Positions 49,125 through 59,461 of a stretch of 64,000 nucleotides of DNA are shown piece by piece. Where the stretch lies: the NCBI RefSeq assembly GCF_014206815.1, contig NZ_JACHNP010000001.1, positions 1,454,456-1,518,455 on the forward strand, in the 5' to 3' direction. Below the pieces are notes generated by a model. That model was not told where the DNA came from. It was given only the letters and a program-made list of their open reading frames with translations, and did no database searches. The translations under genes were made by a program, and so were the position numbers. The number at the start of each line of letters is the position of its first letter. The stretch's first letter is position 1. This stretch comes from Xanthomonas sp. F10. Lineage in GTDB: Bacteria; Pseudomonadota; Gammaproteobacteria; Xanthomonadales; Xanthomonadaceae.

Positions 49125-49757
49125 TTACTTGATCTGGGCGCGCTTGCCCTGTCCGAGGGCGTAGACCTCCGGCGAGCGCTTGCGCGACGCGGCCGGCTTG
49201 CGGATGGTCACCTTTTCATAGCGGCGGCGCATGTCGCGAATGTAGTCGTCGAACCCCACGCCCTGGAACAGCTTGATCAGGAACGCGCCATTCGGCTTCA
49301 GGTGGCTGTCGGCGAATGCCATCGCCAATTCCGCCAGATGCATCATCCGCGGCTGGTCGACCGCATCCATTCCGCTCTTATTGGGGGCCATATCCGACAG
49401 CACAAGGTCCACCGGGGTATCACCCAGCATGGCCTCGAATTGCGATAGCACCGCCTCCTCCCTGAAGTCACCGTGAAGGAACTCCACGCCGGCCAGCGGC
49501 GGCATCTCCAGGATGTCCAGGGCCAGGACCCGGCCGCGGTCGCCCATCGATTTGCGCACCTGCTGCGACCAGCCGCCCGGGGCGGCGCCGAGATCGACCA
49601 CCACCATGTCCGGCTTCAGCAGCCTGTCGCGCTGCAGCAACTCCTCCAGCTTGTAGGCCGCGCGCGAGCGCATGCCTTCGGCCTGGGCCTTCTTCACGAA
49701 GGGATCGGCGAAATGTTCGCGGAGCCAGCGTTGGCTGCTTTTGCTGCGGGTGGCCAT
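49125..49757 (-). CDS. rlmE: 23S rRNA 2'-O-ribose U2552 methyltransferase
   Basis: 210-aa RlmE (FtsJ/RrmJ) methyltransferase acting on U2552 of 23S rRNA. The SAM-binding motif is VVDLGAAPGGWSQ. The catalytic Lys-Asp-Lys-Glu set is represented by AYKLEELL, SDMAPNKSG and AFLIKLFQG. ATG 49757 (MATRSKSSQRW) matches the family start. ATG 49784 is in frame with AGGG nearby, and so is an alternative adding 9 residues. It is divergent from yhbY, as in E. coli, and heads the ftsH cluster. Confidence 0.95.
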   Translation of the reverse strand: MATRSKSSQRWLREHFADPFVKKAQAEGMRSRAAYKLEELLQRDRLLKPDMVVVDLGAAPGGWSQQVRKSMGDRGRVLALDILEMPPLAGVEFLHGDFREEAVLSQFEAMLGDTPVDLVLSDMAPNKSGMDAVDQPRMMHLAELAMAFADSHLKPNGAFLIKLFQGVGFDDYIRDMRRRYEKVTIRKPAASRKRSPEVYALGQGKRAQIK

Positions 49758-49823
49758 GGACGCACGGTCGGGAGGGGCGGCCATGATACCCTGATCGCCC
49801 TTGCCAACCCTGCTCCCACCTGC

Positions 49824-50129
49824 ATGTCGATCAGCCTGACATCGGCCCAGAACCGCTTCCTGCGCGGCCTGGCCCACGACCTCAAACCCCTGCTGCAGAT
49901 CGGCGGCAAGGGCGTCACCCCGGCCTTCCTGGCCGAACTGGACGAGGTGCTGGAGCGCCACGAACTGGTCAAGGTGAAGGTCGGCGGCGACGACCGCGAG
50001 GCCCGCGACGCCGCCATCGGCAGCCTGGTGGAACAGTCGCACAGCGTGCTGGTGCAGCGGATCGGCCATACCGCGATCCTGTATCGCCCGGCCAAGGAAG
50101 ACCGGCAGATCGTGCTGCCGCGCGCCTGA
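49824..50129 (+). CDS. yhbY: RNA-binding protein YhbY (CRM domain)
   Basis: 101-aa CRM-domain protein associated with pre-50S ribosomal subunits. The family core is LKPLLQIGGKGVTPAFLAELDEVLE across residues 20-44 and a C-terminal HTAILYRP. ATG 49824 is the family start. It is divergent from rlmE with only 66 bases between starts, the same arrangement as rlmE/yhbY in other gammaproteobacteria. A Mth938-like gene follows 19 bases downstream. Confidence 0.95.
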   Translation: MSISLTSAQNRFLRGLAHDLKPLLQIGGKGVTPAFLAELDEVLERHELVKVKVGGDDREARDAAIGSLVEQSHSVLVQRIGHTAILYRPAKEDRQIVLPRA

Positions 50130-50148
50130 GCGCGCCTTCGGTGACCCC

Positions 50149-50523
50149 ATGCAACTGACCCAGGACCTGCCCGACTACGCCTACGCCCTGCGCATGGCCG
50201 ACGGCCGCCAGGCCAAGGTGAACGACCGGCTGCTGACCCGCAGCTTCATCCTCGCCCCGGACACCCTGGTCGAGGACTGGCAGGCGCCGCTGGCCGGCGA
50301 CCTGCAGCCGCAACATCTGCAGCCGCTGCTCGCACTCAACCCTGCCCTGGTGATCCTCGGCACCGGCGAACGCCAGGTGTTTCCCGCTGCGGCGGTGATG
50401 GCGCTGTTCCTGACCCGCGGCATCGGCATCGAAGTGATGAGCAACGCGGCCGCGGCGCGCACCTACAACGTGCTGGCCGCCGAAGGCCGGCGCGTGGCGG
50501 TGGGGTTCCTGCTCGAAGGCTGA
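50149..50523 (+). CDS. Mth938-like domain protein (DUF498)
   Basis: 124-aa protein of the Mth938/NDUFAF3-like fold (DUF498). The core ALNPALVILGTGERQVFP and GIGIEVMSNAAAARTYNVLAAEGRRVAVGFLL (in two blocks) are typical. The mitochondrial relative assists complex I assembly; the bacterial role is not established. It sits 19 bases after yhbY and is probably cotranscribed. An inverted REP pair follows the stop. Confidence 0.88.
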   Translation: MQLTQDLPDYAYALRMADGRQAKVNDRLLTRSFILAPDTLVEDWQAPLAGDLQPQHLQPLLALNPALVILGTGERQVFPAAAVMALFLTRGIGIEVMSNAAAARTYNVLAAEGRRVAVGFLLEG

Positions 50524-50573
50524 GCCCAGCGTCTCTGCGGACCGTTGCACGCCCTCCACAGACATTCACTCCC

Positions 50574-50642
50574 GTGGGAGCGGCTTCAGCCGCGACCTGT
50601 GACGTTCGCTAGAACCCCGGTCGCGGCTGAAGCCGCTCCTAC
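50574..50642. repeat. Inverted pair of REP units (BIME-like)
   Basis: Two 23-base units with core GCGGCTTCAGCCGC in opposite orientation, separated by 23 bases, able to form a long hairpin. They lie just after the stop of the Mth938-like gene. Confidence 0.85.
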
Positions 50643-50707
50643 GAAAGCCGGAGATGAAGACCGGCTACACGCTGCGCCAGGGCGGCAGCCCATTGGTCGC
50701 GCCGGCG

Positions 50708-50760
50708 TTACTCCCGCGGCAGATAAAGCAGCGGGTCGACCGGCTTGCCGTTGTAGCGGG
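50708..50760 (-). pseudogene. Duplicated 3' fragment of the NlpD-like gene
   Basis: 53 bases that match the last 53 bases of the NlpD-like gene (50871-50923) at 48 positions. Read on the minus strand they encode RYNGKPVDPLLYLPRE and a TAA stop; the real gene ends RYNGKPVDPLLYLPPK. The frame and stop are kept, but nothing upstream resembles the rest of the gene, so it is a remnant of a tandem duplication. Confidence 0.8.
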
Positions 50761-50870
50761 TGAGCCGGCGGCGCTTGCAGCCCACCTTGCAGCCCACTGG
50801 GCCGCGCCGTTGGCGAACGCCCGGCGCGCTGCGCCGGGCCGGGGATCCGTCCGCTTGAGGATGCGACCGG

Positions 50871-51668
50871 TTACTTCGGCGGAAGATACAGCAGCGGGTC
50901 GACCGGCTTGCCGTTGTAGCGGATCTCGAAGTGCAGCATGTCGCGCGCCGCGCCGCTGTGGCCCATCTCGGCGATCTGCTGGCCGGCCTTGACGTTCTGG
51001 CCTTCGTTGACCAGGCGCTTGCGGTTGTGGCCGTAGGCCGACAGCCACTGTTCGTTGTGCTTGACGATGATCAGTTCGCCATAGCCCACCAGGCCGGCGC
51101 CGGAATACACCACCACGCCATCGGCGGCGGCCCGCACCGCTTCGCCGTTGCTGCCGGCGATGTCCACGCCCTGCTTGGTGGTTTCGCCGCTGACGAAGCG
51201 GCTGACCACCACGCCATCGGCCGGCCAGCGCCAGGAGAACCCGCTGCTGACCGGTGTCGGCGCCGCGGCGACCGGCGGCCGCGCCGCCGCTGCCGTGCCG
51301 GCAGCCGGCGGTACTACCGCGGTGCCGCTGCCGGGCCGCGCGGCACCCGCGCCGCCGGGCGGATACAGCCGCAGCGATTGCCCCGGGTAGATCGTGTACG
51401 GCGGCTGCAGGCCGTTCCAGCCCGCCAGGTCCTGCGGGGTGATGTTGTTGGCACGGGCGATCGCATACAGCGTGTCGCCGCGGCGCACGGTGGCGCTGAC
51501 CCCGGGCTTGGGCACGGACACCCGCGGCGCCGAGGCGGCGCTGCCGCGTACGGGCGCACCGCCGGGGGTGCGGACCACCGTGGCGCTGCTGCAGGCGCCG
51601 AGCGCCACCGCCACCAGCACACCCAGGCCGCAACGCAGGCCGTTCCGCACCACCCGATCGACGCTCAT
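50871..51668 (-). CDS. NlpD-like lipoprotein (LysM plus degenerate M23 domain)
   Basis: 265-aa lipoprotein: lipobox ALGAC (Cys26), a LysM peptidoglycan-binding domain (about residues 58-103, RRGDTLYAIARANNITPQDL), a Pro/Ala-rich linker, and a C-terminal LytM/M23 domain. The zinc-site His expected before GVD is a Lys (KQGVD), and HFE replaces HxH. The domain is therefore probably inactive as a peptidase, as in the amidase activators NlpD and EnvC. ATG 51668 overlaps the upstream stop (ATGA). It is the last gene of surE-pcm-yqaA-nlpD, the same order as in E. coli without rpoS. Confidence 0.9.
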   Translation of the reverse strand: MSVDRVVRNGLRCGLGVLVAVALGACSSATVVRTPGGAPVRGSAASAPRVSVPKPGVSATVRRGDTLYAIARANNITPQDLAGWNGLQPPYTIYPGQSLRLYPPGGAGAARPGSGTAVVPPAAGTAAAARPPVAAAPTPVSSGFSWRWPADGVVVSRFVSGETTKQGVDIAGSNGEAVRAAADGVVVYSGAGLVGYGELIIVKHNEQWLSAYGHNRKRLVNEGQNVKAGQQIAEMGHSGAARDMLHFEIRYNGKPVDPLLYLPPK

Positions 51669-52279
51669 CCGAACTTGGCTCTCCATATGACCCACACCAC
51701 CAGCAGCGCCAGGATCGCCGAGGCGACCCAGCCGAGCGGCTCGATCCAGCGGCGCAACGCGGCTTCCGCGCGCGGCCCGCCGAGGCGAATCGCTCCGGCC
51801 ACCAGGTACACGCGCTTGCCGCGCCCGACCAGCATGCTCGCCAGGAACGGTAGCAGCGGCACCCCGACGATGCCTGAGGCCCAGGTGAATATCTTCAGCG
51901 GGATCGGCGTGAACCCGGCCAGCACCAACAGCCAGAACGCGCGCCACGGCGACTCGGCGATGACCTGGCGCAGGTGGCTGACCTGCGCGTCGATCTTCTG
52001 CGTCCAGCCCAGCCATTCGATCAGCGGCTGCACCGCGGCGAAGGCGAAATGCCCGAGCAGGTAGCCGATCATCGCGCCGGCCAGCGAGCCGAGCAGGCTC
52101 AGCGTGGCGAACCACAGCGCGCGCCGCGGCTGCGCCAGCGACATCGGCGCCAGCATCACCTCCGGCGGCACCGGGAACACGATGGCCTCGGCAAAACTGA
52201 GCCCGGTCAGCAGCGCCGGCGCGCGGCGGTGCCGCGACCAACTGATGGCGCGTTCGTACAACGGCCCAAAAATCTTCAT
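51665..52279 (-). CDS. YqaA/DedA-family membrane protein
   Basis: 204-aa membrane protein of the YqaA subgroup of the DedA/SNARE-associated superfamily. The segments LLTGLSFAEAIVFPVPPEVMLAPM (first re-entrant region) and FWLLVLAGFTPIPLKIFTWASG (second, with the FTPIP turn) are typical, followed by a C-terminal helix. DedA-type proteins move lipids across membranes; this subgroup is uncharacterised. ATG 52279 lies 20 bases after the pcm stop and the stop overlaps the NlpD-like start. Confidence 0.88.
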   Translation of the reverse strand: MKIFGPLYERAISWSRHRRAPALLTGLSFAEAIVFPVPPEVMLAPMSLAQPRRALWFATLSLLGSLAGAMIGYLLGHFAFAAVQPLIEWLGWTQKIDAQVSHLRQVIAESPWRAFWLLVLAGFTPIPLKIFTWASGIVGVPLLPFLASMLVGRGKRVYLVAGAIRLGGPRAEAALRRWIEPLGWVASAILALLVVWVIWRAKFG

Positions 52280-52298
52280 CCAGTGCGGCTCCGGGAGG

Positions 52299-52976
52299 TC
52301 AATCCAGCATGCCCGACAGCAACGGGACGAAGGTCACCGGCGCCAGGACGTCTTGTTCGATCTGGCCGTCGGCAGCGCGGCGCAGGCGGATCAGCGATTG
52401 CGCGGACGGGCCGCCGACCGGCGCCACCAGGCACCCGCCCGGCGCCAGTTGCTCGATCAGGGCATCGACCAGCGCCGGCGCCGCGGCGGTGACCACGATC
52501 GCATCGAAGGGACCGTGCTCGGGCCAGCCGATGCGGCCGTCGTCGTGCTTGCTGCGCACGTTCATGCCGAGCTGGCGGAAGCGCTTGCGCGCCTGCCGCA
52601 GCAGGTCGCCGATGCGCTCGACGGTGTGCACCTCCAGGCCCAGTGCGGCCAGGATCGCCGCCTGGTAGCCGGAGCCGGTGCCGACTTCCAGCACCTTCTT
52701 CGGCGCCGCTTCCAGCACCGTCTCGGTCATGCGCGCCACCACCCACGGTTGCGAGATGGTCTGGCCGTGGCCGATCGGCAGCGCGGTGTCCTCGTAGGCG
52801 CGCGAGGCCAGTGCCTCGTCGATGAACAGGTGCCGCGGCACGGTGCGTACCGCGTTGAGCACGCTCTCGTCGCGGATGCCGGCTTCGCGCAGGCGCTCGA
52901 CCAGGCGGTCGCGCACGCGCTGCGAGGTCATGCCGATGCCGATCGCTTCCGGCTGCAGGCGCAACCGCGGGGTCAT
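52299..52976 (-). CDS. pcm: Protein-L-isoaspartate O-methyltransferase
   Basis: 225-aa PCMT repairing isoaspartyl residues in aged proteins using S-adenosylmethionine. Motifs: [36 protein letters not shown] (SAM site), [23 protein letters not shown] 52976 overlaps the surE stop (ATGA). The surE-pcm pairing is conserved across proteobacteria and links both to stationary-phase survival. Confidence 0.95.
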   Translation of the reverse strand: MTPRLRLQPEAIGIGMTSQRVRDRLVERLREAGIRDESVLNAVRTVPRHLFIDEALASRAYEDTALPIGHGQTISQPWVVARMTETVLEAAPKKVLEVGTGSGYQAAILAALGLEVHTVERIGDLLRQARKRFRQLGMNVRSKHDDGRIGWPEHGPFDAIVVTAAAPALVDALIEQLAPGGCLVAPVGGPSAQSLIRLRRAADGQIEQDVLAPVTFVPLLSGMLD

Positions 52977-53752
52977 GCCGGGCGGTCCAGCGCGGCGGTC
53001 AGGCCGCCGACCCAGCTGGCGACCTTTTCCAGCGCCTGGTAGCGGGTCAGGTCGACCTGGATCGGGGTGATCGAGATGAAGCCGGTGCGCACCGCGTGGA
53101 AGTCGGTGCCGGGGCCGGCGTCCTGTTCGCGCCCGGCCGGGCCGATCCAGTACACGGTGCCGCCGCGCGGGTCGGTCTGCGGCAGGCAGGGTTCGGAGCG
53201 GTGGCGGTTGCCGAGCCGGGTGACCTCGAAGCCCTTGATCTCCTGCCACGGCAGGTCGGGCACGTTGACGTTGAGGATGGTGTCGGCCGGCAGCGGATCG
53301 GCCTTGAGCCGCGCCACGATCTCCACCGCCGCGCGCGCGGCGGTCTGGAAATGCTTGGGTTCGTGGTTGTGGGTGACCAGCGACACCGCTACTGCAGGCA
53401 GGCCGAGGAAGCGGCCTTCCATCGCCGCCGAAACGGTGCCGGAATAGATCACGTCATCGCCGAGGTTGGCGGAATTGTTGATGCCGGAGACCACGATGTC
53501 CGGGTCGAACTCCAGCATGCCGGTGAGCGCCAGATGCACGCAGTCGGTCGGCGTGCCGGCGACGCTGCAGGTGTAATGGTCGATGCGCTTGAGCCGGATC
53601 GGCAGATCCAGGGTCAGCGAATTGCTGGCGCCGGACCGGTCGCGGTCGGGTGCGACCACCGTCACTTCGTGGCCGGCGCCGCGCAACTGCTCGGCCAGCA
53701 TGCGAATGCCGGGGGCGTCGACGCCGTCGTCGTTGCTCACTAATACGCGCAT
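52973..53752 (-). CDS. surE: 5'/3'-nucleotidase SurE
   Basis: 259-aa metal-dependent nucleoside monophosphatase. The metal-site N-terminus [15 protein letters not shown], the Ser loop [10 protein letters not shown] and [19 protein letters not shown] are characteristic. ATG 53752 is preceded by GAGGAG. First gene of surE-pcm-yqaA-nlpD. It is divergent from smrA with 217 bases between starts. Confidence 0.96.
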   Translation of the reverse strand: MRVLVSNDDGVDAPGIRMLAEQLRGAGHEVTVVAPDRDRSGASNSLTLDLPIRLKRIDHYTCSVAGTPTDCVHLALTGMLEFDPDIVVSGINNSANLGDDVIYSGTVSAAMEGRFLGLPAVAVSLVTHNHEPKHFQTAARAAVEIVARLKADPLPADTILNVNVPDLPWQEIKGFEVTRLGNRHRSEPCLPQTDPRGGTVYWIGPAGREQDAGPGTDFHAVRTGFISITPIQVDLTRYQALEKVASWVGGLTAALDRPA

Positions 53753-53969
53753 GGTGCTCCTCGAAAACCGGTGCATGATACCGGATGCGTCCGGCCAGGT
53801 CGCTGACGGCGCGCCGACGATCGCGATGGCGGCCTTTGCGCGGGACGCTGCACGGGCAACACGGCACTGCTTCTACGCTGGGCACCGAAAACGCCGCGCC
53901 CCGCGGCGAAGGCACTGCCGGCGCTACCGCACTCACCTCAAACCGCGCAGCACGCTCTAAGCTGTGCGC

Positions 53970-54503
53970 ATGGCGCATTCCGACGACGAAGACCCCGCCG
54001 CGCTGTTCCGCGCGGCCATCGGCAAGGTGGCCCCGCTCAATGCGACGCCGCCGGCCAATGCCAAGCCACGCCCCAAGCCGCGCGCACGCATGGCCGAACG
54101 CGACGAGGCAGAGGCGCAGGGCGAGTTCCAGCAATTGCTGCGACAGAGCGCGCCACTGGAAGCTGGCGATGTCGCCAGCTACCGCCGCGAGCATTTGCCG
54201 GCGCGGGTGTTCCAGCGCCTGCGCAAGGGCCAGTTCTCGGCCCAGGACGAACTGGACCTGCACGGCGCCACCGCCGCGCAGGCCGAGGCGCTGCTGCGGC
54301 AGTTCCTGGCCGAAGCGCACGCGCACGAGTTCGGCTGCGTGCGGATCGTGCACGGCAAGGGCCTGCAATCCGGCGGCGCGCCCCTGCTGAAGAACCTGGT
54401 GGACCGCCTGCTGCGCCAGCGCAACGACGTGCTGGCCTTCCATTCGGCGCCGACCGCGCAGGGCGGCACCGGCGCGATGCTGGTGCTGCTGGCGCGGCGC
54501 TGA
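53970..54503 (+). CDS. smrA: Smr-domain protein
   Basis: 177-aa protein with a C-terminal Smr (MutS2-related) nuclease-type domain, residues about 90-175: ELDLHGATAAQAEALL and VRIVHGKGLQS are the two signature blocks. The N-terminal half is charged and probably unstructured. Smr domains nick DNA or RNA; some bacterial SmrB proteins rescue collided ribosomes. ATG 53970 is preferred to a GTG two codons upstream. It converges with truD (12-base gap) and is divergent from surE. Confidence 0.88.
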   Translation: MAHSDDEDPAALFRAAIGKVAPLNATPPANAKPRPKPRARMAERDEAEAQGEFQQLLRQSAPLEAGDVASYRREHLPARVFQRLRKGQFSAQDELDLHGATAAQAEALLRQFLAEAHAHEFGCVRIVHGKGLQSGGAPLLKNLVDRLLRQRNDVLAFHSAPTAQGGTGAMLVLLARR

Positions 54504-54515
54504 GCGGGGCCGCCG

Positions 54516-55580
54516 TTACGACGACGCAACAGGCGTGGCGTCGGATTCCCGATCGGCATCGGCGACGTCGCCGAGTTCGTGCAGCAGCGCGGTGGCGTAG
54601 CTGCCCGGCGGCAGAGCGAACCGCAGTTCCAGCGCATCGCCCTGCCCGTCCAACCAGCGCCACTGCAGGTCCGCCACGCGCAGGCGGGTCGCCCGCCGCT
54701 CCTGCTTCAGTCCCTCGCGCTCCAGGCCGTCGCGCAGGCGCAGCGCCACCGCCTCGTCCAGCGCCGCCAGCTCCAGCGCACGCGCCGCCTCGGCGCTGCG
54801 CAGTTCACCGGCACCCCACAGCGGCGCGGACGGATGGATGTCGAACCGCTGCAGGCGCTCGGCCAGCGCCTCCGACCACGGCTCCGGACCGAACACGCTG
54901 CGGCTGCCGTCGAGCATCCAGACTTCGCCGTCCAGCGCACTGTCCCAGTTGCCGGCGGCCACGCGTGCGGCCAGCACCCGGTTGAACAGCTCCGAACGGG
55001 CGGCCGACAGCAGCAGCGAGCGCTGCTCGCGGCGCACCCGGCGGCCGCCGAACATCGACAGCGCGGCACCGACGTTGCCGCCATCGCGGCCGAAGCGCTG
55101 CTCACCGAACCAGTTGGGAATCCCGCGCGCGGCGATCTGCGCCAGCCGCGCCTCGATCGCCGTGCGCTCACCGCGCACCTCGCGCAGCACCAGCACGAAG
55201 CCGTTGCCGGCCAGCGCGCCGCGCGGCAGCTTGCGGTTGTGCCAGTGCGACTCCAGCACCTGCAGGTCCGCGTCCTGCAGGCTGTCCAGGGGCGGCGCCA
55301 CGCGCTTGGGCAGATGCACCGAAAAGCGTTGGGTGGTCACCGCATGGCGGTCCTTCATGCCGGCATAGCCGATCGCCAGCTCCGCCACGCCGGCCCACTG
55401 CGCCAGGCGGCGCGCGGCGAAGGCGGTGTTCATGCCGCGCTTGCGCACCGTCAGCAACAGATGCTCGCCCTCGCCGCTGGGCGCGAACGCGGGCAGCTCG
55501 TCGACCTGGAAATCCTCGGCGCTGCTGCGCATGCGCGCCTGCAGCGGCGCGGCACCGAACGCGCGCGGCAGCTCGCTCAC
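54516..55580 (-). CDS. truD: tRNA pseudouridine(13) synthase TruD
   Basis: 354-aa pseudouridine synthase for U13 of tRNA-Glu. The catalytic Asp is in [40 protein letters not shown] and the C-terminal [12 protein letters not shown] are family blocks. The start is GTG 55580, overlapping the ispF stop (GTGA). The gene order ispD-X-ispF-truD followed by surE resembles the ispDF-truD-surE cluster of other gammaproteobacteria. Confidence 0.95.
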   Translation of the reverse strand: MSELPRAFGAAPLQARMRSSAEDFQVDELPAFAPSGEGEHLLLTVRKRGMNTAFAARRLAQWAGVAELAIGYAGMKDRHAVTTQRFSVHLPKRVAPPLDSLQDADLQVLESHWHNRKLPRGALAGNGFVLVLREVRGERTAIEARLAQIAARGIPNWFGEQRFGRDGGNVGAALSMFGGRRVRREQRSLLLSAARSELFNRVLAARVAAGNWDSALDGEVWMLDGSRSVFGPEPWSEALAERLQRFDIHPSAPLWGAGELRSAEAARALELAALDEAVALRLRDGLEREGLKQERRATRLRVADLQWRWLDGQGDALELRFALPPGSYATALLHELGDVADADRESDATPVASS

Positions 55581-56080
55581 AGTGCCACCAGCAAGGCCAC
55601 CGCCTGCGCGGCGATGCCTTCGCCGCGGCCGGTGAAGCCCAGCTTTTCGCTGGTGGTGGCCTTGACGCTGATGCAGTCCAGTTCGACCTGCAGCAGCGAC
55701 GCCAGGCGTTCGCGCATCGCCTGCGCGTGCGGGCCGACCTTGGGCCGTTCGCAGATCACGGTGACATCGGCATTGCCCAGGCGCCAGCCGCGCGCATGCA
55801 GCAGGCCCACGCAGTGATCGAGGAACTGCGCGCTGTCGGCGCCCTTCCAGCGCGGATCCGATGGCGGGAAATGCTGGCCGATGTCGCCCAGCGCCAACGC
55901 GCCGAGCAAGGCGTCGCACAGCGCGTGGATCACCACGTCGCCATCGCTGTGGGCAAGCACGCCGCGCTCGTGCGCCACGCGCACGCCGCCGAGCATGATG
56001 TGGTCGCCCTCGCCGAAGGCGTGGACGTCATAGCCCTGACCGATGCGGAAAGAAAGAGGAGCAGAGGTACCGTGTGACAT
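55577..56080 (-). CDS. ispF: 2-C-methyl-D-erythritol 2,4-cyclodiphosphate synthase
   Basis: 167-aa trimeric enzyme of the MEP isoprenoid pathway. Metal ligands are in GYDVHAF and [32 protein letters not shown] and [19 protein letters not shown] complete the signature. ATG 56080 is the start in the family alignment, with AGGAG upstream at moderate distance. It is separated from ispD by one uncharacterised gene and overlaps truD by 4 bases. Confidence 0.96.
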   Translation of the reverse strand: MSHGTSAPLSFRIGQGYDVHAFGEGDHIMLGGVRVAHERGVLAHSDGDVVIHALCDALLGALALGDIGQHFPPSDPRWKGADSAQFLDHCVGLLHARGWRLGNADVTVICERPKVGPHAQAMRERLASLLQVELDCISVKATTSEKLGFTGRGEGIAAQAVALLVAL

Positions 56081-56120
56081 GGGAATCCTGTTCGTGAGAA
56101 GCGTCGACGCCACCTGGCGG

Positions 56121-56591
56121 TCAGACGCCGGGGTGCAACGTGCGCATGTAGACCGGCAGGGCCGCGGACGCCGGCATCGCGTCGTCGTCCACGTCCGCTG
56201 CCCCCCACTGCGGATTGAACCAGTCGGTCTGGACGATGCGCGCAACGAGCGCCGGCAACGACGTCTGCTGGATCGGCACGCCAAACGGCAGGCGGCCGTG
56301 CGCCGCCGACACCAGGCTGAAGCGCAACTGCCGCGCCTGCCCGTCGTGCCAGCAATAGAAGATCATCGAAGGCGCACCCTGGGCGCGCAGCGTGGCCTGC
56401 CGATCGTCGGCGACCGCCTCCACACACCGCACCACGCTCGCGACGTCGACGCCCGCGGCCTGATCCTCGCGCGGCGAGAACGCCCACAGGTTGGCCTGGG
56501 CCTCGTGCTGGATGGCGTCGCCATCGACCACGATCGCAGCGGCCGCGGCCTGCTGCAGCCAGGCGTGCGCCACCGAGTCCTCGAACCGCAT
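56121..56591 (-). CDS. Uncharacterised protein between ispD and ispF
   Basis: 156-aa soluble protein with no recognised family. It is acidic and Ala-rich, with no signal peptide or membrane segment. Tryptophans occur in [30 protein letters not shown] and [11 protein letters not shown] 56591 overlaps the ispD stop by one base (TGATG), so it is almost certainly translated from the ispD mRNA. The ispF start follows 40 bases after its stop. Codon usage matches the neighbours. A role in isoprenoid synthesis is not shown. Confidence 0.82.
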   Translation of the reverse strand: MRFEDSVAHAWLQQAAAAAIVVDGDAIQHEAQANLWAFSPREDQAAGVDVASVVRCVEAVADDRQATLRAQGAPSMIFYCWHDGQARQLRFSLVSAAHGRLPFGVPIQQTSLPALVARIVQTDWFNPQWGAADVDDDAMPASAALPVYMRTLHPGV

Positions 56592-57289
56592 CAGCCGCTC
56601 TGCCGCTGGAACAGTTCGAACTCGAAGCGCGCCAGGTCGGCCGGCGTGGTGACCTTGAAATTGTCTTCGGCACCCTCGACCAGCAGCGGCCGCAGCCCCA
56701 GCAACTCCATCGCCATGGCGTCGTCGGTGACCTCCACGCCGGCCGCGGCGGCCTGCTCCAGCGCGCGGCTGAGCTGCATGCGCCGGAACAACTGTGGGGT
56801 CAGCGCGCGCCACAGGCGCTCGCGCGGCTCGGTGCCGTCGATGCCGCCGTCGTCGCCGGCGCGCTTGAGCGTGTCGCGCACCGGCGCGGCCAGGATCGCG
56901 CCGACCGGATCGCCGCGCCCCGCTTCCAGCAGCCGGTCCAGATCGGCCAGCGCCAGGTTCGGGCGCGCCGCATCGTGCACCAGCACGAAATCGTCCACCT
57001 TCACCGACTCGGGCAAGGCGTGCAGCGCGGCCAGCACCGAGCCGGCGCGGCTGCCGGCGCCCAGGCAGGTCAGCACCGGCTTGCCGGCCAGTTCGGTCCA
57101 GCCCGGCCACTGCGCATCGTTCACGCCCAGCGCGACCATCGCCCCAGCCACCGCCGGATGCGCCAGCAGCGCTTCCAGCGCATGCGCCAGCAATGGGCGC
57201 CCGCCCGCCTGCAGATACTGCTTGGGGGTGGCGCCGCCGAAACGGGTGCCGCGGCCGGCCGCCGGGACCACGGCCCAGACCGTGGCCAT
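56591..57289 (-). CDS. ispD: 2-C-methyl-D-erythritol 4-phosphate cytidylyltransferase
   Basis: 232-aa enzyme of the MEP pathway. The nucleotide-binding N-terminus is [18 protein letters not shown], followed by VHDAARPNL and the C-terminal [13 protein letters not shown] 57289 overlaps the ftsB stop by one base (TGATG). The ftsB-ispD pair is conserved across gammaproteobacteria. Confidence 0.96.
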   Translation of the reverse strand: MATVWAVVPAAGRGTRFGGATPKQYLQAGGRPLLAHALEALLAHPAVAGAMVALGVNDAQWPGWTELAGKPVLTCLGAGSRAGSVLAALHALPESVKVDDFVLVHDAARPNLALADLDRLLEAGRGDPVGAILAAPVRDTLKRAGDDGGIDGTEPRERLWRALTPQLFRRMQLSRALEQAAAAGVEVTDDAMAMELLGLRPLLVEGAEDNFKVTTPADLARFEFELFQRQSG

Positions 57290-57648
57290 CAGGGTTGCTC
57301 GCCCGGCGCTGGCGTGACAGGCGCAGGCTGCGCAGCCGCGGCCGTGCCGGCCGGGGTCGACACCGGCGCATTCTCGACCACGCGGTAGAACTTTTCGCCC
57401 GGCTTGATCATGCCCAGTTCGCTCCGCGCGCGCTCCTCGATCGCCGCCTCGCCGTCCTTGAGATCCTTGACCTCGGCGGCGAGCGCGGCGTTGCGTTGCT
57501 GCAGTCCTTCGTTGTCGCGCTTCTGGTGCTCGACCTGGCTTTCGAGCACCAGCACCTCGCCGGAATTCCCCGGACCGAGCCAGAAGCGGTACTGCAGCCA
57601 CGCCAGCAATCCCGCCAGCACCAGCAGCAGCCAGCGCCAGTTGCGCAC
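57289..57648 (-). CDS. ftsB: Cell division protein FtsB
   Basis: 119-aa bitopic divisome protein. A single N-terminal transmembrane helix ([18 protein letters not shown]) leads into a periplasmic coiled coil (about residues 30-75) that pairs with FtsL and binds FtsQ. The [17 protein letters not shown] segment is the family hallmark. An Ala/Pro-rich tail extends the C-terminus. It follows eno by 3 bases and overlaps ispD. Confidence 0.94.
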   Translation of the reverse strand: MRNWRWLLLVLAGLLAWLQYRFWLGPGNSGEVLVLESQVEHQKRDNEGLQQRNAALAAEVKDLKDGEAAIEERARSELGMIKPGEKFYRVVENAPVSTPAGTAAAAQPAPVTPAPGEQP

Positions 57649-57651
57649 GGC

Positions 57652-58995
<1,344 letters not shown>

Positions 58996-59031
58996 TTATC
59001 CCCGGCTGCCCGTTCCTTGCCAAATGCCGCC

Positions 59032-59376
59032 TCAACCAAGGCGCACCGCGCCGAGCGGGATCGCGCCGAGGAACAGCAGGATCAGGACCAGCATCGCCAG
59101 CAGCAGGCCGGCGCCGACGCCGGCCAGGACGCGGCCACGCCGCAGGACCAAGCCCAGCGCGGCGGCGATCAGCGTGCCCAGCGCGGCGACCGCCAGCACC
59201 AGCAGGCCGCCCACGATCCAGGGCTGCATGGCCAGGATGCCGTGGTCGCCGTCGCCGGGCGGACCCATCGCCCGGATAAAGGCGAACAGCACCACGCCCA
59301 ACGCCGCCCAGGCCAGCAGCGACAGCAGCAGCGCGCACAGACCCCACGAGAAACGGACCCGGGTGCGTGCGCTCAT
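59032..59376 (-). CDS. Small membrane protein between kdsA and eno
   Basis: 114-aa protein with three predicted transmembrane segments (ALLLSLLAWAALGVVLFAF, IVGGLLVLAVAALGTLIAAAL, AGLLLAMLVLILLFLGAIP). No family recognised. ATG 59376 begins just before the first helix; the longer open frame upstream is not hydrophobic. It lies 85 bases downstream of kdsA and 87 upstream of eno on the same strand, so it is probably in the same transcript. Confidence 0.75.
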   Translation of the reverse strand: MSARTRVRFSWGLCALLLSLLAWAALGVVLFAFIRAMGPPGDGDHGILAMQPWIVGGLLVLAVAALGTLIAAALGLVLRRGRVLAGVGAGLLLAMLVLILLFLGAIPLGAVRLG

Positions 59377-59461
59377 CGCCCGCGTCCCACAGCCCCAGGC
59401 AAGGACCCGGCAGGACGCGTCCCGCCAGCGTGGGACGGACGCCGCGGCGGCAGCCACGGCC

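Larger units (their letters stand above)
50524..50870. other. Region with REP pair and duplicated gene tail
   Basis: 347 bases between the Mth938-like gene and the convergent NlpD-like gene. It contains an inverted pair of REP units (50574-50642) and a 53-base partial copy of the 3' end of the NlpD-like gene (50708-50760). No intact gene is present. Confidence 0.7.
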
